64,000 nucleotides of DNA from Priapulus caudatus (taxonomy: Eukaryota > Priapulida > Priapulimorpha > Priapulimorphida > Priapulidae), in the NCBI RefSeq assembly GCF_000485595.1, contig NW_014577660.1, positions 47,570-111,569 of the forward strand, in the 5' to 3' direction. Made by a program: the position numbers and the translations under genes. Shown piece by piece: positions 13,701 to 25,570 of this stretch (position 1 is the stretch's first letter; the number at the start of each line of letters is the position of its first letter). The notes beneath the pieces are model-generated. The model was not told the origin of the DNA. It made no database searches and saw only the letters and a program-made list of their open reading frames with translations.

Positions 13701-16700
13701 GTGCAAAAGCACGATTTATGTCAAAACAAAGGAAGCTACATGGTTTGTAACACTACCGGAAGATAGAATAAGGACCAGTGAACAAAAGAAGCTCATGTTT
13801 GCATAAATTTGTATTTTTATTCACATCGAACTCGTACGACAAAATGTAGTGAAATCAGTACCAAATACGTGTCAAACTCCTTTGTCTTTATTAGCTCCTG
13901 ATGTAGTGAAATCAGTACCAAATACGTGTCAAACTCCTTTGTCTTTATTAACTCCTGTTATGATGTTAATCTGCAGAGATACAATTCTCTACATATAGTC
14001 AGGCGGGTTCTCCTAGAAATAATCTGACCACACAGATCACAAGATTCACCAACATAACATAACATAACAAACAAACGGAAACGAAACAGGCATCTCATAC
14101 ACACATGACAAACGAGTTTCAACTATTGCGGGTTTCTGAACCTGCCCAGTATACTCACGCTCTCGAATCTCCCTGCACTGGCACAGCAGCAGCAGCGCCC
14201 TCTACCAACACACCAATGTTGAGCTTCATCAGCGCCCTCTGGACAATGGCACGGATGTCGTCGATGGTCAGCTTTTCTAGCACAATGACGCGACAGCGAC
14301 TGAGCAGCGCGGAATTGATGTGAAATGATGGGTTCTCTGTTGTTGCACCAATCAGGGTCACAGTGCCGTTCTCAACATGTGGGAGGAACGTGTCCTGCAG
14401 GAATAGATTGTGATATGTCACATCAAGAGCACATTAATTATTTATCTATTATGAACTATTACCTAAACAGTTTGTGCATGCATGTGCTCTTGCTCACACG
14501 TACAGATACACCAGCCAGGCCTCCGTATTACTGATTGCTGTTACTGCGACTAGTGTAGCATTGCAGGTGAAGAGCGAATGCACGTACATCTTTACATAGA
14601 ACGTTCCCCGACTAGTTACCGATTCTTTCGAGATGGGGAATAAGCTTCCCAGATCATGGGGGAGTATTAGCCCCCCCCCCCTGTGCACCCCTCTGGCACA
14701 AACAGCACTTCAGAAATGAATTCAGCTCAAATATCATGACGCATGAGTGACGCACCATCATACAAATCCAGCTCTCACGAGCACATCACTTCGACACAAA
14801 TTACATAGCTTAAACGCACGTGGTTTGCATGAGTAGATCATGCAGGTTGGTATTACACACAACGTCACGAGTCTATTAATAGGTCAACGAGGACAACGTA
14901 TGATAGAGGTTCGCATTAGCACATCAGGCAAGCATTCTGCACCTGCGCGCACACTACACGCAAACATGCACATGACTTATGAACTCAAGCACAGCTCCAT
15001 TATAACTGCCACACGTATACACACCATGTCAGTATAGTCACAATCAGCTTTGGATACTAGTATCATAGTAGTGTTATGCTAAGCCTTATACACTTTTTAT
15101 CTCTAAATATATACCTGTTGTAATTTGTTGAATCTATGAATCTCGTCAATGAACAGCACAGTTTTGCGCCTAAACATCTTCTGTTCATTTCTGGCCTGTG
15201 TGATCGCTTGTTTGACGTCTGCAACACCGCTGGTCGTCGCAGACAGCTGCACAAATCTGGTGCTGCTTTTCTCCTTGCACCTTTTTGCTATTATCCTCGC
15301 TAGAGTCGTCTGTGGGGATTCGATATCAAAACATCACTTGCATCAGTGCTGCTAACAGACATTCTAAAAAATAATAGAACTTTAAACAAAATAGTGCTTT
15401 TTACTCTCCAACTGCAAGTGCAACTAACTATATGTAGGCTTTATTATGATAAATATATATATTATATATATATATATATCAGGACTTGAAACTAACCTAA
15501 AATGTTCACTAGCCAGCAGGGCTAGTGACCTGTAAAATCTACTAGCCCTTAAAAATATCTACCAGCCCTTACTTTTCTGAAATGCGGCGCTGAAGCTACG
15601 CGGTGAGCACAGTTTTGCCATTTCCGGGGGGTGGGGGGGGGGTGAGGTGGGTGGATCTGGGTTTTGATTTTAGATGCTCTGAGATGCATTCTGCAAAATT
15701 CATTGACTGTGAAAATCTAAATTCAGTATAGATTCAGTATATACATCAGTACTATGTTATAAGAGCAGAATAATTATATTCCTTATACTTATAGTAACGA
15801 TTAGAACTATTAGTCAGTTTACTGGAATGTGAAAGTTCATGTTTAAGTTGAACCATTTGTGAGTATCTCTACTACAAGTACAGGGGTTGTTATAGTAGTT
15901 AGTACAAGTACTGTATAGAGTTAGAAGTCGAGTTATCCTGTTTGCGATAGTTGGAGATTTGTAGAGTTGTATTGCAATTATATTAGTTGACTGAATATAA
16001 GCCACATAGAAGCGTGTTAAATGCTAGTGTTATGATGAACTTCGTATTATAAAAGCTAAGAATACCAGTTACAGGAATGTAGGTTTAAAGGTATATATAT
16101 ATGCAGGTTATTTTCAAAACAGTACCTGACAAAACCGTGACTACTCTTCCACGTCAATTATAGACACAGAGACTGGATTGTGTAGGATATTAGCCAGGGT
16201 GATTCCAACTGAGTATAAGTAAAGTTGAGTTTCTAATTTGCTTATTTAGCAAACGTCAAATTGAAATAATCTTTTCGTTTGAAAAGGGGTAGTGTTTAAC
16301 CCTGAGGTCAGCTGAAATGTAAACTAATGGTAATAAACCGGCCCACGAACATAAACAGAAAGTAGAACGGAAACGTATTGCGTATACACTGTGAGGGGAT
16401 TAATGTGGTTTAATCCGGTAGTAAAGTCTACAGTGTCCAATATGGCAGCGTTCAGCACCATGACTGGTAGTAAAGTCTACAGTGTCCAATATGGCAGCGT
16501 TCAGCACCATGACTGTTATGTTTAGGTTTGGCAATTTTATTATGTTTGCACACGCAAGTTTTATACTACTTATTACTAGTTCGGTCAGGTTAGTAGTTGC
16601 TGAAAAAGTGCTAGTAATATGTTATCTGGTAGGCATTCCCACTCGCCAACAGGGCTGGTCAGCCCAGACATTCTACTAGACCTTACTAATTTCTACTAGC

Positions 16701-17706
16701 CTCGGGCGAGCGGGAGAGCGTTTGTTTCAAGCCCTGATATATATATATATATAGAATAGTTCTTCTGATATTGTAATAGCAAAATATTAGTGAATTACCA
16801 TGCACTAAGACTTACTTTACCACAACCTGGTGGTCCCCAAAGCACCATAGATGGTATTTTGTGGGCTTCTAACAAACTGCTCAGCATTGTATTTTCTCCA
16901 ATGGCTTTACTTTGCCCAATGTAATCTAATATTGACGTTGGTCTCATCTGTTCGGCCAGTGGCTTAAAATTGTCATCATCGGGCTTCAAATTCAATAGCG
17001 CCTCACTACTAGTACTAGTGCTAGTACTACTACTACTAGGTACAGCTGAGACACTTCCATTCACTTTAGTTTGGTTGGATTGCGTAGTGACGGTAGTCGT
17101 ATCATTTTGCTCTGATTGTTCTTTGCTTTTACTTTTATTAAAGAAAATCCCCCATGGTTTGGTACTACTAGTAGTACTGGTACTGGTAGTACTAGTAGTA
17201 ATAGGCCCACTAGTGGCAGTGCTAGACGTAGAATTACAAATAGAAGTGGAATACTTCTTGTTGGCAATGTTGTCGACGGCAGCAGAGCTAGGCGTAGGTG
17301 TCAACTTCACAGTATCACCTGCTTTTATGCATCTATATTTATCGTGTTCACGTGAACTTTTGTTCCCCACAGTAACACTAGCAGGGGACACCAATTGGCT
17401 AAGCTTGTCTTTGTTTTCTAAAATAGAAAGCGAACACGATGCCGTCGATGGTGAGGCTGATAAATTGTCCTGATACTGATAGTGATAAATAGGCCTAGGC
17501 TGACAGTCCTCATTCGGTTTTAGTCGCTTTTGAGAGCGCGGTGGAGATGCAAAGTCACTATCTCCACACTTTTTCTTTCTTGTGATAGCACTGATAGGCG
17601 TATTTTCAGACAACACGTTTAAACACTGGTTCGCATGTTGATTTATTTTACTTAATTCAAAATAATTTCCACAAATTGGGCAATAAACTTCCCCGCCTTC
17701 CTCCAT
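10706..17706 (-). CDS. WRNIP1: WRNIP1 (Werner helicase-interacting AAA+ ATPase), complete, 9 exons
   Basis: Exons in transcript order: 17706-16816, 15309-15115, 14394-14159, 13596-13448, 13035-12931, 12158-12003, 11581-11502, 11238-11105 and 10811-10706. Phases agree throughout and give 683 residues; vertebrate WRNIP1 is about 665. A RAD18/UBZ4-type ubiquitin-binding zinc finger lies at the N terminus (C9, C12, H24, C28). A long Ser/Thr-rich linker follows. The AAA+ core then shows Walker A GPPGCGK (291-297, with TT from exon 2), Walker [11 protein letters not shown], sensor 1 [10 protein letters not shown] and an arginine-finger-like LLSRCR. The C-terminal MgsA/RarA-type part includes [54 protein letters not shown] and IGYGKGYK. 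The family acts at stalled replication forks and in damage tolerance. The first intron splits the Walker A motif. Confidence 0.95.
12483..12552. repeat. Short inverted/direct TTGGGCCAAC repeats
   Basis: The phrase GTTGGGCCAAC occurs twice in tandem within 30 bp and again in degenerate form (AACATTGGCCCAAC) 30 bp later. The segment is nearly self-complementary. It lies in the WRNIP1 intron between 12159 and 12930. It may be the core of a small MITE, but no ends were found. Confidence 0.4.
13844..13957. repeat. 57-bp tandem duplication in WRNIP1 intron
   Basis: Units 13844-13900 and 13901-13957 are almost identical; they differ at about one base near their ends (TTAGCTCC versus TTAACTCC). This is a recent local duplication with no coding content, lying between WRNIP1 exons 3 and 4. 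Confidence 0.9.
15479..16738. mobile_element. hAT-like non-autonomous element inserted in a TA tract
   Basis: The ends are inverted repeats: TCAGGACTTGAAAC at 15479 and GTTTCAAGCCCTGA ending at 16738, with one mismatch over 14 bp. TATATA tracts lie directly outside both ends, consistent with insertion into a TA run, although this hides any target-site duplication. Phrases about ACTAGCC and TCTACTAG occur near both ends. No transposase frame is visible. The element fills most of WRNIP1 intron 1. Confidence 0.65.
16420..16512. repeat. 46-bp tandem duplication inside the intron-1 element
   Basis: The phrase GGTAGTAAAGTCTACAGTGT and the bases that follow it through CACCATGACTG occur twice back to back, about 46 bp apart. 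The copies look identical, so the duplication is young relative to the element that contains it. Confidence 0.85.
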
Positions 17707-17997
17707 GTCGAAGCTTTGTGTTGATAGGGGGCGCGGAATTAGCAGAGATAATAAATTCGTGATTGGTCATTTCAGTAGCCCACTGTCGAATACGTCGCTT
17801 GTTTTAGCGTGGCTGCCGAAAGAGCGTTTTATCAAGGTTGTTGTTACAATTTTAATTATTTTACTGTCTCAGTTATTAGTTAGTGTACTATTTCACGTTT
17901 ACGTAAGCTGGGTGTCAGTGCGCACTATTAAATTATGGGTGTATAGTTAGTTAATGTGAGTAACTCTAAGCCTACAATCCACTCACGACCGATAATA

Positions 17998-18394
17998 TGC
18001 GTCTAAACAGAGGAATTGCTCCGACCTGTGATTGGAGGATAAAAATAGACCCCGCCCACTCCCGCCGCATACGCTATTAGTATTATGCTATCTGGATCTG
18101 GACGCTATTATGCTATCTGTTATGACCGGTAGGAACGTGTACTAACTATCATATGGAGCGAACGATTTGAGTTACATTTCTATAAATTCTAGCTATTGTC
18201 AAGTATTGAGTATTGTATTATAGACACATGTCATGTCTTATCCTTAATCTCTGTGAACTATTGAAGCGCGATTAGTCTAATTAATTAGCAAATATGCACG
18301 CGCGGCTATGACCGGTGTCGGTGAAACGAAACGTCACGAATTCTATTTTTATTTTCCAATCACAGGTCGGAGCAATTCCTATGTTTAGACGCAT
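17998..18394. repeat. Inverted-repeat element, ~54-bp arms
   Basis: The left arm, about 17998-18051, and the right arm, about 18341-18394, are reverse complements with very few differences; both contain GGAATTGCTCCGACCTG or its complement. The interior of about 290 bp is AT-rich with ACCGGT sites near both arms. It lies just upstream of the WRNIP1 start and directly beside the next element. Confidence 0.8.
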
Positions 18395-18404
18395 GTCACG
18401 ACTG

Positions 18405-20395
18405 TGGCTGAGAGGGTCTATGTCCCTAAAAAAAGCCCATAAGGGTACTGCCGGAAGCGGCGGAACGTACCCTGGGTACGGTCCGGTATACCGGAACGTA
18501 CCCTGGTTCTATCTAATATGCCGGACCGTTACTCGCCTACTCTACTGGCAGCAAGAACAAGTCCGCACCTGCAGCTACAGCACACACGTGGCCATTGACT
18601 ATATATATAACAACATGGTGCCTAACTCGCCGCCGCAGTTTCCACAACTCACCGTTTTCAATCAGTTACAACTTCGGTGTTCCTGCAGGTAACGCCACTT
18701 TCCAACTATAGTTGGAATCGCAGAAGACTGCTGAACAAGCTACACCCGCCATTTTTGACAATCGGCCCGCCAGAATGCGCTCAAATCACAGAAATTCCTC
18801 AAATATCCATGCGAAAAGATCCTTCGAATGCTACCAGGCAAAAAGGCGGCATGCCCAACCGCTGGCGGCTGCGCTGATTGGCCATGACTCACCCCGTGAT
18901 TCAACAAAGTAGTTGCGGCAGCGTGTTGCACGTTAAACTTGCGTGCAGCAATCGCGCAGCCGCCAGCAGTTATAGAGCAGTTTATACTTTGAGTTGAATT
19001 CTTAACTTGAGTTAAAGTTTAACTCAGAGCTTAAAACTTTCCGTTCCACAGTCGTGGATTAACGTTAACTCTGAGTTAAAATTTACTCTGAGAGAGTTAG
19101 AGTTAACTTGAGTTAGGGCTTCATCCCGCGGGGATGAAATGAAACAGGGGGGAGGGGGAGGGGGCATGGGCGGGGGGGGAGGAAGAGGGAGGGAAACTAC
19201 TGGCCGTCGCGGCGGTCCCGGGCCGCCGACGCCCCCTCTTCTCTATCGCACACCTCTTCTGCTTCCGACAATCCTCGGCCCCGCGGTCCGACCCGCCACA
19301 ATCAGGTGGGCGTGTTTTTACCGTACCACTACATTAATGCGTAAAATCGCCACGCACACCGCATTAGCGGTACTTCTATTGTGGCCGGTTCTTGTATATA
19401 TAAGATGCAGCCGGATAGCGGTTACGTAGTGTTGGGTTCAGGTACAGGGTTAATCTGTCTTTACTTTGTGTATGGTCTGGCAGTGCATTGCGTGGTACCG
19501 GTAAAAAATCACGCGTCGGGTCCTGGTCGAAGATGGGAATTCTTGGCGATCGATTCCGCGGGCGCTGTCAACTTTTATTGTGTGTGGAATTAATCGGGGG
19601 GAGGTAATTCAAACGGCGCGCGCAGACGATTGAAACAGGGGGGAGCTTTTCCCAAAGCGGGGCGCGGGCGCCCCGTCTTGCTTCACGTAGGGAGAACCTG
19701 TGGTATGAACCGGATTAACTCTTAACTCAGGGTTCAAAATCAAGTTTACATTTCGATTTAGTTGTAGATAGTTTTGCGATATAATCCTTTTAGAGCTAGT
19801 TTCTACGAGGTTTAGTTTTAGCTCAGGGTACTAGTACTACAGCTAATTAGTTTTATCTAGTACTGATCCGTGTCCGATCCCCCGCTGCCGGTGGACACAT
19901 AGGTGATTGGTTTACATTTGTTGTACAGATTGCGGCCACTTCATGGCCACCGTACCAGAGCTGTCCGTACTGTGATAGTATGAGGAAAATGTTACGCTAT
20001 TAGTGATGTCGCAATAGCCGCGTTTGGCAACAAATATTTTTCCTCATTTTTTTATCGCTGCCAGTTTTCATTATAACGTTTTTTTCATGTAACCACTTCT
20101 ATACCAGCATGTTCGGCATCTATCATGCGTCTATCGTCTTATAGCCGTCTATGATCGTCTATCATGTTTGTCTGTACTAATCGTCGTGGATTAGTGGGAT
20201 ACTAAACTCTGAGTTACTTTAACTCAGGATTTAATCCATGTCTCATGAACCAAATTTATACTGGCAGTTTACTAACTCAAGAGTTGTTGAGTTTAACTCA
20301 GAGTTAGCCTTAACTCAAGGTTTAATAGTTAATCCACCACTGTGGAACCGGGTCCAGGAGTACGTTTCGGCAGTACCGTCTGCCGGGCCATAGAC
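18405..20395. repeat. Nested inverted-repeat elements upstream of WRNIP1
   Basis: An outer pair reads GAGGGTCTATGTCCC near 18413 and GGCCATAGACCCTTA near 20386. Inside, GTTCCACAGTCGTGGATTAA near 19045 and its near reverse complement (TTAATCCACCACTGTGGAAC, near 20325) form a second pair. Both are followed by runs of AACTCTGAGTTAA-type palindromes. GC-rich and G-run sequence fills 19100-19700. The motif GGTACGTTCCGG/TACCCTGG links the outer ends to the element at 38047-38280. No coding frame is convincing. Confidence 0.6.
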
Positions 20396-20625
20396 CCTTA
20401 CTGCAATGTGTCTGTTACTCAGTACTACTAGCTACTACTAGCAGGGAGTAGTAATATAGCATATCAGGGTTCTCGCCAGGATGAAATTGAAACACCGGGG
20501 TGGAGGGGGAGGGGAAATAGGGGGGTCGGGGCCGTGGATCGAATCTACTGGCGCAAGCAAAGTCCCGCACCTGCAGCTACAACACACAACGATCTATTGA
20601 CTACGTATTATTAACAACCATTATA
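18541..20625. repeat. Direct repeat pair flanking the nested element
   Basis: Bases about 18541-18625 and 20545-20625 share CCGCACCTGCAGCTAC, then CACAC, then ATTGACTA, at the same spacing with modest divergence. A partial inverted relative (GTTCTTGCTGCCAG) lies near 20790. They may mark a segmental duplication or the long ends of a composite element. Confidence 0.5.
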
Positions 20626-20829
20626 TAATATGTTAGTATCTATACTATATACTACTACTCTAACAACCTAACGCTCTATAACACTATAACTACATTATAA
20701 TCAAGTTATCAACGTCCTGTTATATATAGCATAGATAGTTGCTTGTGCTTACTAGACTGCCGGTTCGCGGACTTGGAGCTGTTCTTGCTGCCAGGTTCGG
20801 AATCGAAATGGGCAAATATCTTGCGAGCT

Positions 20830-23800
20830 GGTGGCCCCTAAATGCCAGCTCAACCACCTTAGCTGCGTCTTAAAAGATGACACGTTGTAATCACAGCCCA
20901 CCTTAGACTGGCGCGTCCCTTACTTAACACGAATTAATGTCAGACCGCAACTAGTTTCTTCTGTTTCTAATGTTTATAGCGTTAGTCGTGAATAACTCAC
21001 GCTGAGCGCTGCGTACGACGGATTAAGCTCGTTTCTTAATGTACACGTGTAAATCACTCACCTAGCTGGGCGTTCTTAATTACACGTGTAATGCGACCGC
21101 TGCGTCTTAATGTACACGCTGTAATCAAACCACCTAGCTGCGCGTCTCTAAATGTACAACGGGAATCAAGCCGCCAAACCTAGTCCTGTCGTGAACTATA
21201 ACTGTTACACGTGTAATCAATTCACGTAGCGGCGTTCTTAATGTACACGGTGTTGAGATCAACCACCTAGCTGCGTCTTATGTACACGGGTGTAATTGAA
21301 CTAACCTAGCTGACGTCTTAATGTAGACGTGTAATTCATGATGGCCAGTCCTAGCTGTTTACGTCATATAATGTTACCAGCTAATCAAGCGCACCTAGCT
21401 GTGCGTCTTTAATTGTCACGTTCGTAATCGAGACCAGCCTTAGCTGGCGCGGCGGTCTCTACAGTGCGTACAGCGTGTTAATTCATATAGTCCCAGGGCT
21501 GCGTTCCGTAAGTGGTTTCACGTGGTAAGTTTTCAACACGCACCTAGACCTGGCGTTAATGTGACAAGTATTTATCCATCATCAGAGGCCGACAGTTAGC
21601 TTGACAGGCTAATGCTGAACAGGGTAGGAATACAGATAAAACGCGCGGTGACTATAGGCTGTATACTTTTGATTGTGTGTAATTAGAATTACAACCATGC
21701 CTACCTATTGCGAGCGTACTTTAACAGTCGAACTTTAATTAACTTTCCCCGTTTATATTTTGACGAATTCTTTGTACACGTTGTAATCAAAGTATTCACC
21801 TCTAGAGACTGGGCAGCTGTGTCTCTAATGATTCCTCGTGTTGTTACATCATATAAAAAAACCCGACATTTATGGTTCTCGGCTTCAGCTCGACTGTCTC
21901 AATGTATACACGTGTAGATCGATACATTCAGCGCCGCGCTCGAACATAGTGTGATATCTTTCGGCTGAAACAGGACTAGACAGTTATGTCAGTACTGCAA
22001 CCTCTTTGAAACAGTCGGTTTTCTCAACTCGTAAGACGTAGATTCGCTTTCGTAATCACACTTCACTACCCGCTCGGTTCGCCTTCAATGGTACACGGTT
22101 TAATCAACTCCGCTCTAGCTGGTCTTTAATGGGACGACGGTGTAATTCCTAAGATAGCCGCACCCTAGCTGCGTCTTTGACTGGCATGATATGTGGTATA
22201 CCCCAGCAGACCTATGGTCTACCCGTTACTTTCAACATTGTCACGACGGGTCGATGCAGAGATGGGCCCACGCTTAGGCGTGTGAGTTTCGTAGAGTGGG
22301 CTTAACACGGATGGTGATCAAGGGGTCCCATCTTAGCATTCTGATGGCATTAATCTCTTTTAAATAATGACTAGCAGTGTAATCGTCAATTACCATACAC
22401 CTCAATTTATTTGCTCAATCATTGAACGGGGAAATACCGTGCTTAATGTACACGTGTAGTCAACCCACCTTAGCTGCGTTTAATGTACACGTGTGAATCA
22501 AAGCATACGAGCCTTAGTTGCCGAAGTTAATAACGCTACTCTCATATCGGGATTAACAACGGTGACATCAGCCCACCTTTTAGGGCTGGAGACGTTTTTG
22601 CTTAATTATCACGATAATCATCCGACTTTAGATGCATGCTGACTAATGTCTGTCGGTCGCGTTCTAAGTTTCACCGAGTGAGTGCAAAACCTAACTCAGG
22701 ATCTGTCTTCACGCTTAGATTGCTCTACTACTATTCTCAGTGATCTAACTATGGGCACATGCCTCGCACGGCCTGGCGGTTGATTTAATTGTGTTATTCT
22801 TATTGTATATCAATAGACATCACCTAGCTGGAGGCGTTTGACAGCTAATGTACACGTGTTAATCTGATCACTCGCAATCCGTTATGCTTGAGAATAAAAC
22901 GGGAACAGTTTATAATCCACTAATGTCTGCTATTAAAACTTCGGGTAACTAGAACTCCACCTTTTTACACGTGTTGGTATTCGCATGTTACAGTGTCCTT
23001 GCAATTTATACACGCTCTCTCGACACTACGTACTCTAGCCGGTCTAATGACCGTTATGTACATATCTCAAATCCCCATCTAAGGCTGGCGCACCTCTACA
23101 TATGCTTAAACTGAATGATAACTCCACCTATAATACTGGTACTCTAGTACTATACTAGTCTACCTCTAGTCGTTTCTTATTATACACTAGTTCAGGTTTT
23201 CACGGTGCAATTCAACGTCAATATGCTCGCATAAGATCGGTCGCTGTCTAAAGTAGTGAGTAAGGACATGTCAATAGATACCCACCTGTTTAGACTTGGC
23301 TAGGCGGCTGTAACGATCATACCGGCATTATACGGTAATATTGCCATATAGCTTTTGAAAACTCGATACGTTAATGGTACACGTTGAATTTCAATCAATA
23401 CTCAGGGATCATCGGGAACTTTCCGTTTAATGACCACGGTGATATAATTTCAACGCTCTTTCATACCTTAGAGGCTTGGGTCTTCTTAGAGTGGTACACG
23501 CTTAATTCAACCCACTTAGTTGGTTTATAATGATACGCAGTGAAATAAATTACTTGACCATTTGCCTTTATGCTCTATATGGTTAATGGGCTCTCGAAAT
23601 TACTGCCACTGGCCGGCTGTATAGTATTACGAAAGCAAAATGCCTACACGACGATACGTATTACTGGTGAAAAGCGACCAACTGCCAATGGGGGCATGCT
23701 CGCTTGTAACTCAACTCACTAGCTGCGTCTAATGTAACCGCACGGTAATCAAACACACCTAGCTGCGTCCAACGGTACACCTGTAATTTCAACCACCTAG

Positions 23801-23950
23801 GCTGCGGGTCTAATTGTACGACGGCAATGCACCCACCTTAGCCTGGCGTCTTTAATGCTTTACACGTTTGGTTAATTTCTAACCCACGCGCTTGCGTCTT
23901 TAAGTTAACAGTAATCAATTCACCTACTCTCTTATTTTCGGGTACTACTG
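20830..23950. repeat. Degenerate ~37-bp satellite array
   Basis: Two alternating cores recur across the block: TGTACACGTGTAATCAA and CACCTAGCTGCGTC. Better units put the period near 37 bp. Many units are broken by one- to several-base insertions and deletions, and long stretches (for example 22600-22800 and 23560-23690) hold only traces. This is not CRISPR: there are no constant repeats with unique spacers, and the setting is animal DNA. The block lies in the interval between two divergent genes. Confidence 0.8.
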
Positions 23951-24489
23951 CATGCGGGCAGACGTGGTCCCGCGTCGAGCGAGACAGAGAGCACTGGCAA
24001 CCAGGGAGTCTATCATTATTAGCTATGGCTCACTCGAGTGCCTCGCGCCTGCGCGCGGCGACCGGCGAAACAAGCTGAAGCGAGGCTCACTGATTTCAGT
24101 TTTCGTTTCAGTTTCAGTTTCTCAGTTTCCAGTATCCCAGTATTTGAGCCCAATTATGCAGTCAGCGGCCGGTATTCTAGCGAGTCCGCGCCTAGAATTC
24201 AGTACAGCGTCGTGTAGTCCTTTAACACTAGCGCGTTCACACATAGCAAAATCCACGGTTCGTACGCATACGAAACAGAGGTTCGTGCGTACTCGCCTGG
24301 CATAAATTCCGCTCGTTCTTGAAGACTGACACGGTATAGCATATACTCACGTTTCGAACACCGCGTCATCAGTATTCCCCCCCCCATGACAAAATTCGCT
24401 TGGTGGTTTCCTACGTACTTGGATATAGCTATACGCGTCGTATAGCGGACGTCGCTCACCGCTAGTGACGACCGGCTATTAGCTATACG

Positions 24490-25570
24490 CGTATACGCCG
24501 CTCACGTTTGGGCGGAGAGAGAGAGAGAACTGGGGAGAGAGGGACGACGAGAGAGAAGGAGGAGATGCGAGAAGAGCAGAGGAGAGAGAGAGAGCAGAGA
24601 ACGAAGACAGAGACAGAGGAGCACGCAGTAGAATTAGAGAGAGGGGAGTTGAGAGACGGTGGAGACACCATAAGAGGGAGATGAGAACAGGATGAGGGGG
24701 AGACGCCATAGAGATAGGGAGAGGAGAGACGACCGAAGAGAGACCGAGAGATGAGAGAGAGAGAGGGACGAGGAGGAGAGAGAGAGAGGAAAGAGATGGG
24801 CCCTGAGCGCGCAACACACAGAGATGGGACACACGAAAAGAAAGAGAGTGTATCCGTTAGTGCAAAAAGCACACTTATAAACCCGCCATTTGGCGTAAAT
24901 CTATCGTTCCCTTCGCCATGCGCCAGCATGATAAGGAGCGTACGTACATTCCAAACTACAGTCGTGAACGCTGTTTAAGCTCAGGCGTCACGCCTATAGG
25001 GTATCGGTACGGATGTCCCGATAAGATAACAGCCGTTCGAACTGCACGTTACCCCCGCGGTCACGTTCCCGCTCGTGAACGCCGCACGCTAATGGGAAGA
25101 TAGGGAGCAAGCGTGGTGGAGAAGGAGGAGGGAAGCTCGCAGCGAGAAGCTGGGGTGAGGACTGGTGAAGGGGAGACCTGGCTGGCGAGGAGAAGCATGT
25201 GGAGAAGGGGCAGGAGGCAGAGTACGAAATGCGTGATCGGCTGCGATGGTAGGGGAGGGCGAGAGCTGGCCGCCCTGTGGGAGAAGGAGGAAGCGCGCGA
25301 GGCATAGGGTAGAGGGGTGGTTAGAGAGGCAGCGGGAGAGCGTCAGGCGAGAAGCAAGGAGAGCGAGAGGCGTGTGCTTCTACCGCGGGCCGCCGCCCTC
25401 TGTCAGATGGTAGTGGGAGAGAGCCTGGTAGGAGAGAGGGAGCGAGGTGGGCGATGAAGCTCGGTGTGAGATAGGTCAGGCCAAGGGGAGAGGAGGGCGA
25501 GAAGGGAGTGGCTGGAGGAGCGAAGGTGAGAAGGAGAGCTGCGTGGCAACAAACGGCAGGGGACGAAGTC
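24490..25570. repeat. Purine-rich minisatellite, GA strand
   Basis: The + strand is rich in GAGAGA and GGAGAAG phrases. From about 25110 the phrase GGTGGAGAAGGAGGAGG appears, which is the complement of the array that follows. Several reading frames stay open here only because stop codons are rare in such low-complexity sequence. Confidence 0.75.

Noticed and set aside
16970-17473. 167-codon frame on the + strand
   Set aside because: Antisense to WRNIP1 exon 1; Leu/Val-rich because it mirrors the Ser/Thr-rich linker of that gene.
19139-19593. Two overlapping small frames in GC-rich sequence
   Set aside because: They start in a G-run tract inside a nested transposable element, with no recognisable domain or splice partner.
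20830-23950. CRISPR-like array of repeated units
   Set aside because: Units are contiguous and degenerate without unique spacers, and the genome is eukaryotic; it is a satellite.
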